From the NCBI GenBank assembly GCA_937625935.1, contig OW569373.1:1-64000 (forward strand): a stretch of 64,000 nucleotides of DNA. The letters run 5' to 3'. Positions 1-10,222 of this stretch are shown piece after piece. Each line of letters starts with the position of its first letter. Position 1 is the stretch's first letter. Below the pieces are notes generated by a model. The model was not told the DNA's origin and ran no database searches. It worked only from the letters and a program-made list of their open reading frames with translations. The position numbers and the translations under genes are program-made. Origin of the DNA: Tetramitus jugosus. Lineage: Eukaryota > Heterolobosea > Eutetramitea > Acrasida > Vahlkampfiidae.

Positions 1-843
1 CCAAACCCAAACCCCCAAACCCAAAACCCAAAACCCAAACCCAAAACCCAAAACCCAAACCCACCCAAAACCCAAACCAAACCCAAACCCAAACCCAAAC
101 CACAAACCAAACCCAAACCCAAACCCAAACCCAAACCCAAACCCAAACCCAAACCCAAACCCAAACCCAAACCCAAACCCAAACCCAAACCCAAACCCAA
201 ACCCAAACCCAAACCCAAACCCAAACCCAAACCCAAACCCAAACCCAAACCCAAACCCAAACCCAAACCCAAACCCAAACCCAAACCCAAACCCAAACCC
301 AAACCCAAACCCAAACCCAAACCCAAACCCAAACCCAAACCCAAACCCAAACCCAAACCCAAACCCAAACCCAAACCCAAACCCAAACCCAAACCCAAAC
401 CCAAACCCAAACCCAAACCCAAACCCAAACCCAAACCCAAACCCAAACCCAAACCCAAACCCAAACCCAAACCCAAACCCAAACCCAAACCCAAACCCAA
501 ACCCAAACCCAAACCCAAACCCAAACCCAAACCCAAACCCAAACCCAAACCCAAACCCAAACCCAAACCCAAACCCAAACCCAAACCCAAACCCAAACCC
601 AAACCCAAACCCAAACCCAAACCCAAACCCAAACCCAAACCCAAACCCAAACCCAAACCCAAACCCAAACCCAAACCCAAACCCAAACCCAAACCCAAAC
701 CCAAACCCAAACCCAAACCCAAACCCAAACCCAAACCCAAACCCAAACCCAAACCCAAACCCAAACCCAAACCCAAACCCAAACCCAAACCCAAACCCAA
801 ACCCAAACCCAAACCCAAACCCAAACCCAAACCCAAACCCAAA
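1..843. repeat. Telomere repeat tract (AAACCC)n
   Basis: The window begins with a C-rich hexamer array. From about base 105 to 843 it is almost perfect AAACCC, so the G-rich strand would read TTTGGG running 5' to 3' toward the chromosome end. The outermost 105 bases are irregular, with units having four A, five C, or a CACAAA interruption. The tract stops abruptly at TCAACTTC. The array and its end position mark this as a true chromosome end. Irregular outer units may be real telomerase variation or errors at the end of a long read. Confidence 0.95.
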
Positions 844-2544
844 TCAACTTCAATTTTTTTTTTTTCTACCTAAAAACTCAAAAAGTTTACCAACACATTT
901 CTCTGTCTATTTTTCACCCAGATTTCAAAAATTAACCTTTTTTGTCTATGTTTAATGAGTATGTTGGTTCATTTCGATCAGTGCATCAGACATTCAGTTT
1001 TATGTTGTTTTGTAAATCAAAATATTTTTGGGAGTTGCACCCTCCATCGTTTTATTATGTTTTTTGATTCTTTACGATAGAATACGTAGATAACATGTTG
1101 TTCTACAGTGTTACGCTTTTTTATCCTTCTTAACTATTGTTGTTTGCGCTGAATATCTCCCAAGCACAACTTCGAAATATCACTGAGTTGAGAATGACTG
1201 CTATTACAATTCTAATGGTTATATACTTTGCCTCTCGGTTAACTAATACTTCTGTGGTGACTTGAACTCATTTCAGTTATTTTTTATTCCTGGGTGCTGT
1301 GCACTCAATATCTTCATCTGATAAAAACCATCCTAAACACTTTACTATGAACAATATAATATTATCCATGTACTCTTTTCTTGAAAAAATGTCATTTCCT
1401 CCTTTTTGAATCACCTAACTTGAATTAATACCTGACTTGCTTGTTTGAAAAAGAATGAGCTCAAAAAAATCATTGCTATTTTGTCTTCCATTGGCCTCTT
1501 CTCGAAAAAGCTTCCGAGCCTCACTCTTCCTTAGAAAAAAATCGACTTCCTCATTTTGTGTATTTTTACAATGACTAAATAGGATTCACTTATCTTGGTA
1601 TTTAGAGCTCTTTCCTATGTTTGATCAGTCATTTATCATCCACTCTTTTAAAGATAATTACAGTTGAAAATTTCCATTTGTGCACGAGTTTGCTGAATAA
1701 TCGGAATACAATTTTCCAAAAATAATGGAATTTTTGTAATCTACGTCCTTATATTGACTTAGAATAGCCTTATTCATAGTCAGTGACAAATTTTGATGTA
1801 TCTGGTATGCATGTCCTCTACTCTATATCTCCGATAGGATAGCATGAAGTCAAAAAAAAGAGTCGGACAAAAAGAATCAAGGAATATGTGAAAGAGTAAT
1901 AGAGAAACCTAATACAGTTGTTAGATCTGAAATATCATATAAATCAACTGATCTGTTAACTCGTAGTTCTGAAAAACGATTTTACTGAGCAAATGGTTTT
2001 TTTTTGACCAAAGCCCAAAAAAAAAGCTTTTTTTTTACATGAAGCAGTTTTTATACTCGAAAAAATGACTTGTTTTTATGATTGAGACAAGAGGGGATGT
2101 CGTTACGTGCTCAAACCAACCTACATCTTCCGCATTTTTTGTGCTCTTTCTAACAACACCAGCATCATGGCTCGAAACCGCCTGGAAGCCTGGTTTGGGT
2201 CGTAGTATAATTACCACCCCTGGGATTTCAACTTTAAGCTAGATTCAGATTTGAAAGTTTACTATTTCACGGGCTTACAGAATTTTAAAGCGAAAAGTCT
2301 CAATAATAGGTAAAATATCTGATTCTACCGTGATTATATGATATAAAATGTCTATTCTATCCAGAAAACCCTAAATTAAGTCATCCGAATTTCTGAAAAA
2401 TCAAGTGCTAAAACACTGAGTCAAAAAAGATAGTTAGTAGGAAATCATGTCTAAAATTATCAAATAATGTCCCAATACTCTGATCTAAAACAAAGAAATC
2501 ATTTGTCACTAGTACGTCTTATCTCCAGTACAGAATCAAAATCG

Positions 2545-2638
2545 TCTAAAATCTGTTGCAGTTTTAACACTGTTGCCGATAAAAATCTGTTAAATACAGC
2601 ACAGATATATCGGCTCTACGAGCCGATAAAGCTCAAAT
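2545..2638 (+). repeat. Subtelomeric repeat with stem-loop, copy 1
   Basis: This segment aligns along its length with 3001-3094, sharing blocks such as TCTGTTGCAGTTT and AATCTGTTAA. Near its end it holds a perfect 9-bp hairpin, TATCGGCTC-TAC-GAGCCGATA (2608-2628). The second copy keeps the pairing with different bases, which points to a structure under selection. Function unknown. Confidence 0.6.
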
Positions 2639-3000
2639 CGAGTTGAAAACCTCGCCAATCTCTTCACCTCAACCAGCTGAAGCTCCTAGAGTAATAAAAA
2701 ATCTCAAAAAAAAATTACCATATAAGGAAATCGTTTCCTTAGGTTGAGGAATCCAGGATGTATCCGTATTATCTCTAAAACTGGTGAAAGTCTCCAGGTC
2801 AAGACAATTTCAAGTCAATTAAAAGTCATAAGACTGGAATGTAACTCAATCCGCCAAAAAACAATAAAAAATGACAGAAATAACAGATTTAATGCTTCAA
2901 ATGATTACAAGAGGTCCAAAATTCCAGTCTAAAACCTGAAAAAACTGTTCTCTTATCATACAGTCCAGTGCTAATCTCATGGTTTGATGAACAAAATTTG

Positions 3001-3094
3001 TCATAAAAGTCTGTTGCAGTTTCAATCCTGTTGCAGAGAAAATCTGTTAATTACAGTAGAAATAGATCGTCTCTTCGAGATGATAATTCTCAAA
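3001..3094 (+). repeat. Subtelomeric repeat with stem-loop, copy 2
   Basis: This is the diverged second copy of the 2545-2638 repeat. The hairpin region reads ATCGTCTC-TTC-GAGATGAT. Relative to copy 1, one G-C pair has become T-A by a double change and a neighbouring G-C has become G-T, so the stem still pairs. The two copies are about 455 bases apart in the same orientation. Confidence 0.6.
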
Positions 3095-3172
3095 TACCGC
3101 CACACTGTTCCATACTGTCATCTGAAGCCGCCAGTTCTCTCAAAACGCAAAAATAACAATCGGAATAATTTT

Positions 3173-3236
3173 AGGGTTGGGTATGGGTTTACCAAAACGC
3201 GGATGTAATACCAAACCCAAACCCAACCCCAACCCT
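3173..3236. repeat. Interstitial telomere-like inverted sequence
   Basis: G-rich units (AGGGTTGGGTATGGGTTT) are followed, after about 20 bases, by C-rich units (AAACCCAAACCCAACCCC). The two halves are near reverse complements and resemble degenerate versions of the terminal repeat. This could be a relic of healing, of fold-back joining, or of an older telomere insertion. Confidence 0.6.
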
Positions 3237-3479
3237 GAACAGGTAGATCTCAGACAAGAGGACTCAATCTGATGCAATAACCGAGATGATCAATCATTTA
3301 GCTGTGTCTTATCGCGAAAAATTTCAAGAGAAGGTGGATCATGAGGACCAGTACTCAATAAAATGCGCACATGACTGAAGACTCAGAATATTCCCCTTAT
3401 TTGTGGACAGACTTAGGGAGAGAGTTCTGCCCGCTGGAAACAAAGCAAAGATGGACAATTGGGCAGAGGTCTATCACTC

Positions 3480-4170
3480 TTGCTTGAATCAGTTCCTTAA
3501 GAAGTGAACGAACAGAAGCAAACAGATGATTTCACACTTAATCAAATTCGGAGAAGATGTGTATAAAAGCGAAGTTGAGCTCTCTTCAGGGAAGAACTGC
3601 ATAAATGTACTTCTTGTTAACATAGCCTCAATAAAGCTAATTACAATGCCTTGGGATGTTGTTGGAAAGCCACTTTTGCTGCCTTTGTACAGCTTTGAAA
3701 AAGGGTTGCAAGATACTTCAAACCTCGTTTCGATGGTTTACTTGGATTAAACGAGAAAGACTGTAGGAGTGTGATCAGTGTTTCGTCGATTGAAATTCGT
3801 TGCGAGGGTATGAACAGTGCAGTCCAGCGTTCATTCACTTTATCTTCAAAATGTAGTTCTTCTTCGTACATTTCACAAATTCATCTCTTGACATAATCTT
3901 AGAAATGACCAAGTTATTGAACAGTTTATCTTTGCTCCAGTAGGTGTAGTATCCTCCTGAACAACATTCATTCCCATTGCACATAATACTTGTATGTATC
4001 TGTCAAAGACATCCCCACGAAATGGGCCTTTTCCTTCTGTTGTTTTACCTGATTAGCATCTTTATACATGTACATCGTTTGAATAGTGATCTCCATTACT
4101 GAATCCAAAAAACACAGGTCACTACACCATACAATTTCGAACGTTATCGAATACTCAGTGTTCGTCAATC
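3480..4170 (-). pseudogene. Decayed piggyBac-type transposase
   Basis: Read leftward from about 4170, short frames broken by stops and shifts carry hallmarks of piggyBac-family transposases. First comes a block with a YWSKD motif followed by ISKIMSRDEF, matching the family's YW..D and K-I-M-S-R-x-R/E-F signature. Then comes RISIDETL with SKPSKRGLKY, matching the first catalytic Asp region (..lsvDE..., ..KP.k.G.K...). A later segment with LFASVRSLLKELI resembles the region around the second catalytic Asp. No frame is continuous and no terminal inverted repeats with TTAA were found. It is a dead fragment; the family assignment rests on motifs only. Confidence 0.6.
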
Positions 4171-4724
4171 TATCAAATACTGTAGTATATTTCGCATCAA
4201 CTGGAGAGCTCTCAAGCTATTGGTTGTCTTCTCGATCAAAGATTTTTGTTGGTGCTCTTCTGTTCGCTCGTGTTACATAGTCTCCTCCACATGTACTACA
4301 AACGAATGCTAGGTCGCCATAGCCTTGGTGAGGCTGAATGCGCGCGTTTGGAATAAGATGATAGTCGGAGTTTTATTTGACCAAGATAGATCAACAACAA
4401 CGAATAATTGATCAACAGTTGAATCTCATTCGTCACTATGAGTATTTGTTGTCAGTGAATAATATACCAATCATATCACCCTTGGTTTTTGCAGCACAAT
4501 CATCCACCACATCTCTATCAGAAACAATGTTCTGAAGTTTTACGCCACTCACATCAAGCAATGGCCGGTTTCATGTCCTGTTATTTGTAAAAGTGCGAAT
4601 CCTGCAAGTGCAATTTTGATCACCAACTCCTCCTCTGTGTTTTATGATTCTGTTGAAAATTTACACTGGTTTTATTTAATGATGTCTCAATGTACTCACT
4701 GTGAATGTCCGAAAAAATCAAGTG
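4171..4724. other. Gap, no gene seen
   Basis: Only short overlapping frames occur here, with no recognisable motif. It lies between the transposase remnant and the MITE-like element. Confidence 0.5.
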
Positions 4725-5104
4725 TGGGAGCGTCCAGATATTATTTTTTACGGCCCCTAGGCAGGGGTCTGAGAAATTTATTCAAATATTTATTCATAGG
4801 GGGTCTTTTGATCTGCTATTGCTGCTGTATTTGTTGTTGTACTTGTTTTCTTCGTTGTTCACTCATCCAAATCTCAGCATCATCACGCGATAAAAGGGAG
4901 CGTCCAGATATTATTTCTTACGCACCCCCTAGGGAGGGGGTCTGAGAAATTTATTCAATATTTTATTCATAGGGGGTCTCTTGATCCCAATCCTAGTAGG
5001 AGAATTAATGTAACGTTCGAATTTACAGGAAAATGTTTTATTCAAATTTATTCAAAACAGGCAGGGAGGGGGTCAGAGGTGAATATAATATCTGGACGCT
5101 CCCA
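4725..5104. mobile_element. MITE-like element with 20-bp terminal inverted repeats
   Basis: The ends are exact inverted repeats: TGGGAGCGTCCAGATATTAT at 4725-4744 and its reverse complement at 5085-5104. A third copy of the first 19 bases lies inside at 4896-4914. The left part is a direct repeat of about 88 bases (4726-4812 and 4896-4986), each copy holding a C-rich/G-rich hairpin (CCCC..GGGG, then CCCCC..GGGGG) followed by similar AT-rich sequence. There is no coding capacity for a transposase and no clear target-site duplication, so this is a non-autonomous element or a rearranged pair of them. Confidence 0.65.
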
Positions 5105-5635
5105 AATTTGATTAATGACTTCATCGGATGACAACGGTCGATCCATCCATGAAAATAACCTTGGTTCAGTATAGGGTACATTGATGTTCGATAAGGCCTC
5201 TTTTAATAAATCTTTAATTGACTTTTGTTTAATGAGCCATTGATAACTTTTGCGTGATAAATAGGATGATGATAAAGGTGGTGGTAGTTGTTGTTCTTGT
5301 TCATTATTCTTCTTATTCACCAAGTGTTGTTATTATGTGGTTCGAAATGATTTTTCATCATTCCCAGTGTTATCATCTGATATTCACTTCCTTTTGAGGT
5401 TGTTTTTCTTCTTCTGTTGTTGTTGTTGCATCATGTTCATAAGAATTCTGTAATAGTTGTTGTTGTTGGACAGAGAGTGGTACCGATGCATCAACAATGG
5501 ATCTGCATTTCCTCCTCCTAGTGCTAATGTTGATGACGATGGATTGGTTTGTTGGTTTGTGTAGTTGTAGGGAACTTTTTTGTTGATGTTGAACAATCGA
5601 TCAACGAATCTATTTTGAATGGGGTGAAAAACCAC
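5105..5635 (-). pseudogene. Broken Asn/Gln-rich gene remnant abutting the MITE
   Basis: Two blocks in the same reading frame (5635-5384 and about 5323-5105) are separated by TGA, TAA and TAA. The first begins with a Met codon and reads as a low-complexity protein with Asn, Gln and Lys runs. The second continues with a Pro/Ser segment and a more ordinary stretch around SYQWLIKQKSIKDLLKEAL, then runs straight into the right end of the MITE-like element. I found no GT-AG intron that restores the frame. It may be a gene disrupted by the insertion or a decayed gene; function unknown. Confidence 0.4.
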
Positions 5636-5765
5636 CGCCCTAAGTTTTCTCGTGATCTTAGATCTTAGATCTCTACCCGCAGCTGTTTTTCGAATTTTTC
5701 ACACACACACAAATTTAAAAAGAAGTGCGTGGACCACAGAGTCTTCATAATATAAACCCATAGAA

Positions 5766-6113
5766 ATGAAAGTGTTTGTTGTTGCTGTGTTTCTTGTGTT
5801 GCTGGTAGTTGAAGCAGTGTGTGATGATTGCCCAAGTGGAATACTTCCACAACCATGTTTGGTACCATGTGGAGGTGGATGTTGTGGCACTGGTTACAAA
5901 TGTTGTGGTACTTATTGTTGTCAGTCTGGGTATAAGTGTAGTGGTACAGGACATTACTCACAGGGATGTGTAAAAGAATTTTCTCAAAAAGTCTGTGAAG
6001 TTGACTACAGTGGTGCTAAATGCTGTTACACAAGTCAAGAATGTTGTGGTAGCTTGTGTTGTGGAGCATTCCAGAAGTGTAACAAAGAACGTCAAATATG
6101 TGAAATGAAGTGA
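5766..6113 (+). CDS. Small secreted cysteine-rich protein
   Basis: This 115-residue protein starts with a clear signal peptide (about residues 1-19, hydrophobic core VFVVAVFLVLLVVEAV). The mature part has roughly 24 cysteines arranged in CC pairs (GGCCGTGYKCCGTYCC, ECCGSLCCG), resembling granulin-like or chitin-binding disulfide folds without matching one exactly. The ATG follows a CATAGAA context and the gene ends with TGA then TAG. A possible 3' UTR intron follows (GTAAAC at about 6117 to TTTGCAG at 6187). It is likely an extracellular or vacuolar protein. Function not known. Confidence 0.7.
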   Translation: MKVFVVAVFLVLLVVEAVCDDCPSGILPQPCLVPCGGGCCGTGYKCCGTYCCQSGYKCSGTGHYSQGCVKEFSQKVCEVDYSGAKCCYTSQECCGSLCCGAFQKCNKERQICEMK

Positions 6114-6187
6114 TAGGTAAACTTTCGATCGAAAACAGGTGGTCGCATTGTGATGAAAACGATGTGCCATTATTGTTGTTTTTGCAG

Positions 6188-6543
6188 GAGATTGTTTGGA
6201 ATGGTGTTTATGGCAAGCCAACAAACACAGCAAAAACGAAGACTAAAAATCCACATTGCCATATTTCACAATTTACCAGGTTAGACCTCTTCCTACCCTG
6301 AATTGCAAAACAAACAAATAGCATTACATGAAGGTTATTAAAAGTATAGTGCTCGGATACTTACAGGTCCACTTACCAGTGGCGTTAGGAGGAATGGCCT
6401 TTTGTGTCGGGAATACTTGTGCCTTGGAGAGTTCAAGAATCATAATCGCTTCAATCTATGGACTTTGGCTAAGCTTCTATCCTTATCCAGCTCTAGAGAG
6501 TATAGTTCGAGCAGCATTGTTAGAAGCAGGCAACCCAAAATGA
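6188..6543 (+). other. Possible small gene or glycosyltransferase fragment
   Basis: An ATG at 6201 opens a frame with RRLKIHIAIFHNLPG, which resembles the N-terminal beta strand and loop of GT-B glycosyltransferases (..IAIFHNLPPGGAKR..). It meets a TAG at 6282 unless spliced. A GT at 6280 and a TTACAG ending near 6366 could form an intron, after which two frames stay open to about 6540, one hydrophobic. None of this continues as a full enzyme, so it is a remnant or a misread. The gap to 6852 holds nothing else. Confidence 0.2.
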
Positions 6544-6851
6544 GCAGCGTTACTATCTTTAATTAAATAAAACCTTTATAAATATTTCCTAGCTCTAAAG
6601 GTACAAAATGCACAATAAACAAGAAACGATTGACAGTTAGCCAACATCACGCCAATCTCAGGAAAGTACTATTAAAGAGACGAAAGATGGCGAGCCAATA
6701 ATCACGACAACGCCACTCGTTCTTCTTCGAGCAAACATGTACAGATCATCAATCATTGGGTCAAAAGTAACGAATCGGTTATCGTTTTCTTCCACTAGAG
6801 GATAATACTCAGTAATAGCATGTACTCTATCACCATCCTTGCTTGTTAAAC

Positions 6852-8745
6852 TTAGGTAACTAATTCTAATTGTTTTGAGTATTCACTGTATAGGGTGTGG
6901 GACATGAAGCTGTACACTGATTTACCACAGTTCATATCAACCAGAGATATATTCATAGCGACCAGCAAAAATTCCCCACTCGATTCACATTGGCTTCTCA
7001 CTATCTCACAATCAGATCCAGAAAAGCGTGGTTGACATATGCATCTATCTGGAGCAACACACTCCCCTCGACCACTACAAACATTGGTTTGGTTTCCTAA
7101 CTTACCATAGCACACTGGAATATTACATTCATCAGCCACATAACCTTTCAGGCAGTTACAATAGTTGGGCTTTTCACATAAACCATGTCCAGAACAAACA
7201 TTGGATTCATTTGAGAGAGATCCATAGCACCGAATAACATGACACTCATCACCCACATAACCTGAAGAACAATCACAAATATTTGGTTCTATACAAGAAC
7301 CAGCTCCACTGCAAACTGAAGGATTAGAAGCAGGGATATCAAAACAGATTGGAACAGAACAATTACTTCATGCTGGTTCGTACAAGTGCATACATCGGGA
7401 GCAGTACAATTTCCATTACCGGAACATACTTCCTGAGCATCTGGTAATACGCAAGCCCCGTTACCTGAACAAACTATTGGGTTGGTTTCATTCAACCCAA
7501 AGCACACACTAATTTCACATTGCACACCAATGCGACCCGATCGACAGTCACATGAATCAGGTGAAACACAAGTACCATACATTGAACAAACTGATTCACA
7601 TCAGTTGCGAATCCACTCTCTTCTCTACAAACGCACTTGTTTGGAGCTACACACTTTCCATGACTACCACACACCAACGGATCAGATTCATTACGCGAAT
7701 AACAAATATTAAGTTCACATCGATCACCAGTTCGGCCTTCTATACAACTGAATGTGTCCACATCAATACATGTTCCATTTGAGGAGCAAACATTCGGATC
7801 GGTTTCGTTAATTCCAAAACACATCGATAGTTGACACTCATATCCGGCCGTTGACACATTTCTCGTCCATGACAAACAAAAGTTTGATTCTTCTCAAGGA
7901 TTCCATTTCAAACATTTTGTTCACATTCCAAACCACCATAACCGCGAGTACAAACACAAAAGTCAACGTTAATATGGTTGCCTTGACAAGTCAATGGAAC
8001 ACAATCACCTTTGGCATCAAACTTTGTCAAGAAAGTGCAATTATTGTGTGCACCACACGTTCCATTTTTACCAAAGTTGCATGATGCAGGGTTAGTGGCA
8101 TTCAATCCGAAACATATTGGAGTGCTGCAATACACATCGGTATATCCAACTGAGCAATTGCATTTGTTGGGTGATATGCAAGAACCGTGGCCAGAGCAAT
8201 CCAAGCTTGTTGATAGAACAAGATCAATAGACGTACCAGGTGCTTGATAAATCGTTTCAATACCAGTGATTCGATCAAAGTATCTACTGTAAAACACGGG
8301 ATAACTGCAGTTTTCTCCAGTGTAGCCAGGGATGAGTTGAGAACTACATACACAATTCTCTGGTTCAACACAATAACCTTTACCACTACACACTAATGAT
8401 CATTGGTATTTCTACCATGACATATTGTGTATTGACATCTATCGCCATTGTATCCTGTTGTACAATTACAATTTCCTGGACCTATATATTCTCCAGGAGC
8501 AGAGCAAGCAAGTGGATTATTAGACAAGTATCAGGATCACAAATACATGTGTTCAGGTATTTGCTTTCTGTACAACAAACCCGGAACTTGGACTGGTAAG
8601 AACTTGTTGTTGTTTGTGCTATCTCCAAGCTGGCCTCTGTCATTCATTCCCCAACTATAAACTGTTCCATCCTAATAGGCCAAAGAATGATATTTTCCGG
8701 CTGTAATTTGGACAATTTTTCCCACACCTTTTTCACTCTTGTCAA
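6852..8745 (-). pseudogene. RCC1/EGF-repeat secreted protein, decayed
   Basis: Reading leftward from about 8745 there is a degenerate RCC1 repeat (GTVYSWGMNDRGQLGD) interrupted by a stop, followed by at least eight EGF-like modules of the pattern CSGxGxCxxPxxCxCxxGYxGxxCxxxxCFGxNxTxPxVC. The modules switch reading frame at about 8395, 7890, 7500 and 7270 and stop codons occur between them. The family is a tandem RCC1 plus tenascin-like EGF cell-surface protein. Related pieces occur at 47240-48386 and 50435-51540. The last module runs into a non-repetitive tail ending at 6852. No signal peptide remains at the 5' side. Confidence 0.8.
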
Positions 8746-9049
8746 CACGATAATGACAATATTAATTGGTCGTCTCAGAGGATTACCTTTCATCAGATCT
8801 GATAGTGTTTGACATCACACATTGTTGGTCGGAAAAAGCTTGCGAGATCAGTGTGATGTGTAGTTGGTGATAAAGTCATCATAGGAATGTGCTTTCATCA
8901 TCATAACTCTCTTACCCTCGTCCACAAATGCGATTTGGATTGTGACGTAATCGACAATTCTAAAACGAAATTACCGCGAGAGTTAGACAAATGACAAATG
9001 ACGCGTGAGTTTGATTTTGCATTTTTGTTCAACAAGAAAACCAAACATC

Positions 9050-9976
9050 ATGTTATCATCATCACATTTTCAAAAATTGGCTCTCTCATCCTCGCGAGCG
9101 CGAGTCAAACTGGCACTTACTATCTTCATTGTTCTCGTTGTTGTGAGTGTTGTTTGGATCATAAATTATCGTGACTTTATCGACACAACATCCACAAATG
9201 AATATGTCACCATCACCACTCTTGATCAACAACAACAGCAGCAATCACCAGATTCAAAAGAAGCAAAAACGGAACCAGCATATATTTATCATATAAACTT
9301 TGCTGATCGAGGTTTCAAAAATGCTCAGAAACGAAACTGTGAGTGCGCACTTTCCAAGGGAAAAGTCGATGAGTGTCTCATGTTCAATATGAACTCGTTG
9401 GACAATGAATTTAGAGAGAAGAACAAGGATATCTTATCAAGGAAGAGAGGTTCTGGTTACTGGTTGTGGAAGCCTTATATTATACTTCACACAATGCTCA
9501 ATATTGCAAAACCAGATGACTACATTATATATGTGGATTCTGGCAAGGAGAACAAGAGTCCATTTATTGTACCAGGAAATGGTGTCGAGAAATTGTTAAA
9601 CACACAGAATATTGTGATATTCCCAATGGGGTATCCGGAGGGACATTATACGAAGAGAGATTCATTTGTGTTGATGGGAATGGATTCTGATCCGGAAATC
9701 AAGTTATCAGGGCAAATGAACGCTGCATCAATCGTTGTCAAGAACACATTCAAAGCTCGGAGATTCATTGGTGAATGGTTAACGTATATGCAGGATACGA
9801 GAGCAAGTACTGATGACGAAAACACGTTCGGATTGCCAAATGATCCAGGTTTCAAAGATCACAGACATGATCAGAGTGTGTTGAGCCTATTGGCCAAGAA
9901 GTGGAAATTGGATTTGCATGGATCGAGAAGTTATTGGGGTGATTTTTTGACTGGCAACAAATATGGACGCAATTAA
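9050..9976 (+). CDS. Type II membrane glycosyltransferase-like protein
   Basis: The first ATG in frame is at 9050 and gives 308 residues. A short basic N-terminus is followed by a single membrane span (about residues 20-40, LALTIFIVLVVVSVVWII), then a Gln-rich linker and a lumenal domain. The domain carries RGSGYWLWKPYII and then DDYIIYVDSG, a pairing seen in a family of uncharacterised Golgi or capsule-type glycosyltransferases (a GYWxWKP motif followed by a DxG metal-site-like strand). A later HDQSVLSLLAKK segment also fits such enzymes. Likely a Golgi enzyme; donor and acceptor cannot be told. The neighbour downstream is convergent. Confidence 0.6.
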   Translation: MLSSSHFQKLALSSSRARVKLALTIFIVLVVVSVVWIINYRDFIDTTSTNEYVTITTLDQQQQQQSPDSKEAKTEPAYIYHINFADRGFKNAQKRNCECALSKGKVDECLMFNMNSLDNEFREKNKDILSRKRGSGYWLWKPYIILHTMLNIAKPDDYIIYVDSGKENKSPFIVPGNGVEKLLNTQNIVIFPMGYPEGHYTKRDSFVLMGMDSDPEIKLSGQMNAASIVVKNTFKARRFIGEWLTYMQDTRASTDDENTFGLPNDPGFKDHRHDQSVLSLLAKKWKLDLHGSRSYWGDFLTGNKYGRN

Positions 9977-10222
9977 GTCAATCTATTGGCGAATTCTGTG
10001 TATATAGTTGAGTATGGCTCCCTTCTTCATACGTACATATGTGATGCCTCACCAAACGAAGCAACTGAGTTAAAACTTAAAGTCTCAGTGGTTTAAGTGA
10101 GTGGATCAAACAAAAGACATTAACAAGAATATTGACTTGTGTTCGGAACTGTTCCCAAGGAATCGTTCGAAATACTTAAGCTCTTGTCATATATTTACAT
10201 GTACTTGCGATAGAAATGAGAA

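Larger units (their letters stand above)
844..3480. other. Subtelomeric stretch without recognisable genes
   Basis: This stretch is AT-rich with many short A and T runs and only short open frames (60 to 74 codons), none resembling a known protein. The features I can see in it are a diverged direct repeat with a stem-loop (2545-2638 and 3001-3094) and a small telomere-like inverted sequence (3173-3236). I see no gene in the rest. Confidence 0.6.

Noticed and set aside
2035-3208. Several 60-75 codon ORFs in the subtelomere
   Set aside because: No family resemblance, AT-driven composition and overlap with the structured repeat; treated as chance frames.
5665-5961. Minus-strand ORFs opposite the Cys-rich gene
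   Set aside because: They are antisense shadows; the plus strand has a signal peptide and patterned cysteines.
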